Both the position numbers and the translations under genes were made by a program. Shown here piece by piece: positions 20,401-22,942 of a stretch of DNA of 22,942 nt. The DNA comes from Phoronis ovalis (Eukaryota > Phoronida > Phoronidae): contig JAOXYB010082499.1 in the NCBI GenBank assembly GCA_028565635.1, positions 1 through 22,942 on the forward strand. Direction: 5' to 3'. Within the stretch, counting starts at the first letter, position 1. The number at the start of each line of letters is the position of its first letter. The notes under the pieces are model-generated. The model did no database searches, was not told where the DNA came from, and saw only the letters and a program-made list of their open reading frames with translations.

Positions 20401-22942
20401 TCTATTTTCAAATTATCTATAAATTACTTACTGCCCATTTCACTATTTTGTAAATTGGAATAGTTTACTAATAAATGCGTCCCTGTACTAACTAAAATAA
20501 AAGGGAACAAAAATAAAAGGCTGCATTCGAACACCAGCGTATTCAAAATAAAAGTCCCCCAATAAATATTGCTTCCACTTGAAAAAAATAAATATTCAAA
20601 ACTGTGCATATACTTCAGTAGGACATTCTGCATGATAACCATGGTTATATCATTATTGCGCTGATTACACTGCAGTTGAAGGACACAGAAAAATATAGCT
20701 TTTGGCCAACATGCAAACTGTTGCATCCCGACGCTGAACTGGCACCTACGGATGAGAGGGAGGAAATAACGATTGCGGCATTTAAGTACAGATGTTCATA
20801 GTTGGGCTAATATTAAACAAACAGACGAGTTGGCAAGAATTAAATATATTAATTAAACATATGGCAGAGTTATTTTTGAATATGAATAGACAGTCGGTAA
20901 CTCACATCGATCAGTGTGTCCCCCCTCTCTTCCAGTACACAGAGCAAATTATTTGGTCAGGTTATACAGATACATGTAGTACACTGACACGCCAAAGTAC
21001 TGTTTGCTATATATCTGGCGATTTTATAACAAAAGTACATTTTATGCAAAAAATACTAAGAATCCCTATGCATTATATCTTTAATAAGCCACATCATGTC
21101 TGCATGTACCAACATGTGCTCAAAATTTCTCTTCAGGGAAATAAATGTGGTAAATCCAAGTGCATCCAGCAGTGTTTGGAACTTACGTGAAACAGGCTAA
21201 AATTGTACGTTGAAAATCAACATGAAAGCCCAAATTTAATTATCATCTTCCATTTAGACGGTTTTGTTGCGACATAATTATTCAAATATGTTGTCAGAAT
21301 TCCCCCCCTCTATTAACGAAATAACTGGTTTCAATAGTAAATTTCGAAGACATTCATTAATTGCCACAAGTCGTGGCTCACCGTCAAAACAATACCAGCT
21401 GTAAAATGACGAGGCGACGAGACAAAATATCTACCTCGTCGTAAGTAGTAAAAAGTAATAATGTTTACAAAGACCGCTTGTAAACAATAGGCTTGGAAAA
21501 AGTTAGCCCCTGACCGTTACATATGATGAAATTTCAGTTTTTAAAAGAAACCCAAAAGTCTAAAGATTTAAATTAAACGTAATGCAATGATTGATAAACG
21601 ATCAATTTATTGTGTCCAGTTTCTACAAATTGCCACCACCAGGTGGTCTAAAATCAGTTACAGCAAAAATAATTGGTCATGCCACCACGAAAACTTAGCG
21701 CAGGCTTCGGACATAATTATCTAGACTTGTGACTGGCTAATATTTTAATGCGTTGAAGTTTGGAAAACAAAAGGAGTGATTTGCTCGAAATATCAATAAG
21801 TATATAATAGAATGCTTTAAAATCAATAAAATGGAATCATTAAAGTTTCAAAACTTTAATATTTTTAAAACTTTTTAAATTTTTTTTTTAAATGTTAGAC
21901 ACATATTTCAGATCTATTAAAATGATTGACATCATCAACTTAGTCTGTTGCGGAATTGCTGATCAATCACAGAATCCCGAATTCAGTACGGTTCCAAACC
22001 ACGGTGTAGATTATTAACACAACGTTATATACACGAGCACAATTTCATATTTAGTGACCGTTCAGCCTTTAGTTACTTTCATGTTTTTAGAGGGAAAGGG
22101 AGCAAACTTATTTTCCTTCAGTGTAAAATGGTCATACTTTATTTTCGTTAGGTGGGATTCATTGAATTTTATTTCGGTCCGTGTAATGTGATAAACGTGT
22201 TTTAGGGATGCAATCATTTTGATTATTATTGTTATTTCTGTGCAATGAGATGAAGCCTTTTCCTTAGCCCCTCCATTTCCGTCTCAGATACTAACAGCAT
22301 TTTAATTTTTTGCAGAATGAAAGTATGATATAAATACTTCTCCATCGGTGATCCCTGGAGTACGCCCTATCCATTCTGAATGACCGTCCAATATAATGAT
22401 CTTCTTAGGAGTTTAGACTGTATAGACTATGTGCAACCTGTTTGTGAATAATTATTGTTGAAGTGGGAAAGGGTTGTATTATTTTCGTGACCCGCGATTG
22501 TAGAAGTTTTATTATTACCTGTGATTCATGAAAAGACAATTTTATTTCCTTTGATCTGACGTCACTATCCACCATTTCCTTTCTCAATGTCCCGTCACAA
22601 CATACATTTCTAACGTCATTTTACCGCATCACAAACCAGCATTTTGTATACTTTGGAGAGGATAACTCGGAAACCTACTGTAGTATACCCATACAAATTG
22701 ATCACGGCTCGTAAAGTAAAGTATGACCCCAGGTCATCGATTTATTCCAAATGACCTCATTTCATCACCTTTCATAAATAAAAGAGCGGTTCACAATAAT
22801 CATAGGACTTAAATCATTGGATATTACCAGAACAAGTACTGTAATAGTGTGACCTCGGGTTATTTTGTTTACATACTAATTGTTAAAATCATCTATATAG
22901 ATATTTTAATTTGATATAATTTTTGTATATATATGCTTTATT
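17500..22942. other. Upstream intergenic region, no supported gene
   Basis: 5.4 kb of AT-rich sequence upstream of the collagen gene. Open frames are short (longest 132 codons at 20792-21190, plus) and show no signal peptide, domain or codon pattern I recognise. It holds the paired E-boxes at 18855-18876 and another CACGTG palindrome (AACACGTGTT) at 20017-20026. No tRNA, rRNA or transposon ends seen. Unannotated 5' UTR exons of the collagen gene cannot be excluded. Confidence 0.65.
18855..18876. promoter_or_regulatory. Tandem palindromic E-boxes (CACGTG, 7-base gap, CACGTG)
   Basis: CACACGTGTG (18855-18864) and TCACGTGA (18869-18876) contain two CACGTG cores separated by seven bases, about 1.6 kb upstream of the collagen start codon. 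Paired E-boxes 6-7 bases apart are a known binding arrangement for CLOCK/BMAL1-type bHLH dimers; USF, Myc and MITF families also bind CACGTG. Function here is unproven. Confidence 0.35.

Noticed and set aside
20792-21190. 132-codon plus-strand open frame in the upstream region
   Set aside because: No domain, signal peptide or recognisable family; the length is attainable by chance in AT-rich DNA, and there is no splice or conservation evidence.

Overview
The window is animal nuclear DNA: AT-rich, intron-rich, with GT-AG introns. It is dominated by the 5' part of one fibrillar procollagen gene, read on the minus strand from a start codon near 17268 toward position 1 and running off the low-coordinate edge. 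I could follow 22 coding exons (935 codons in one continuous frame). In protein order they encode a signal peptide, a ten-cysteine VWC domain, a short linker, a minor triple helix of about 15 Gly-X-Y triplets, a long N-telopeptide, and the first 248 triplets (744 residues) of an uninterrupted main helix. VWC + minor helix + telopeptide + long perfect helix is the clade A fibrillar collagen layout (types I, II, III and V alpha2 in vertebrates). The rest of the helix and the C-propeptide (COLFI) must lie to the left, outside the window. Intron lengths, base composition and divergence from vertebrate chains suggest an invertebrate, plausibly a mollusc or other lophotrochozoan, but no species can be named.

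Layout by coordinate: 1-408 intron; 409-11591 seventeen main-helix exons, all flanked by phase-0 introns; 12130-12511 two exons for the minor helix and N-telopeptide; 12821-12840 a 20-bp micro-exon; 13153-13368 the VWC exon; 13369-17186 a 3.8-kb first coding intron; 17187-17268 the signal-peptide exon; about 17280-17500 the 5' UTR and a candidate promoter with CCAAT motifs; 17500-22942 AT-rich sequence with no gene I can support. Introns carry a 321-bp MITE-like element with target-site duplication, a perfect 254-bp tandem duplication, a 48-bp minisatellite containing a 100-N assembly gap, and related palindromes.

The parts form one protein. The signal peptide directs the chain to the secretory pathway; the VWC and minor helix form the N-propeptide; the telopeptide lysine and the GTKGHR helix lysine are the N-terminal-side halves of the lysyl-oxidase cross-link scheme; GFPGER and RGD motifs are candidate cell-adhesion sites. 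The most interesting points are a symmetric-phase VWC exon that could be skipped in frame as in COL2A1, a hairpin pairing an upstream AUG with the start AUG, helix exons that are all sums of 45 and 54 bp, apparent gain of helix exons relative to vertebrate alpha1(I), and a local excess of CACGTG motifs around the 5' end. I found no operon, CRISPR, phage or other exotic system.
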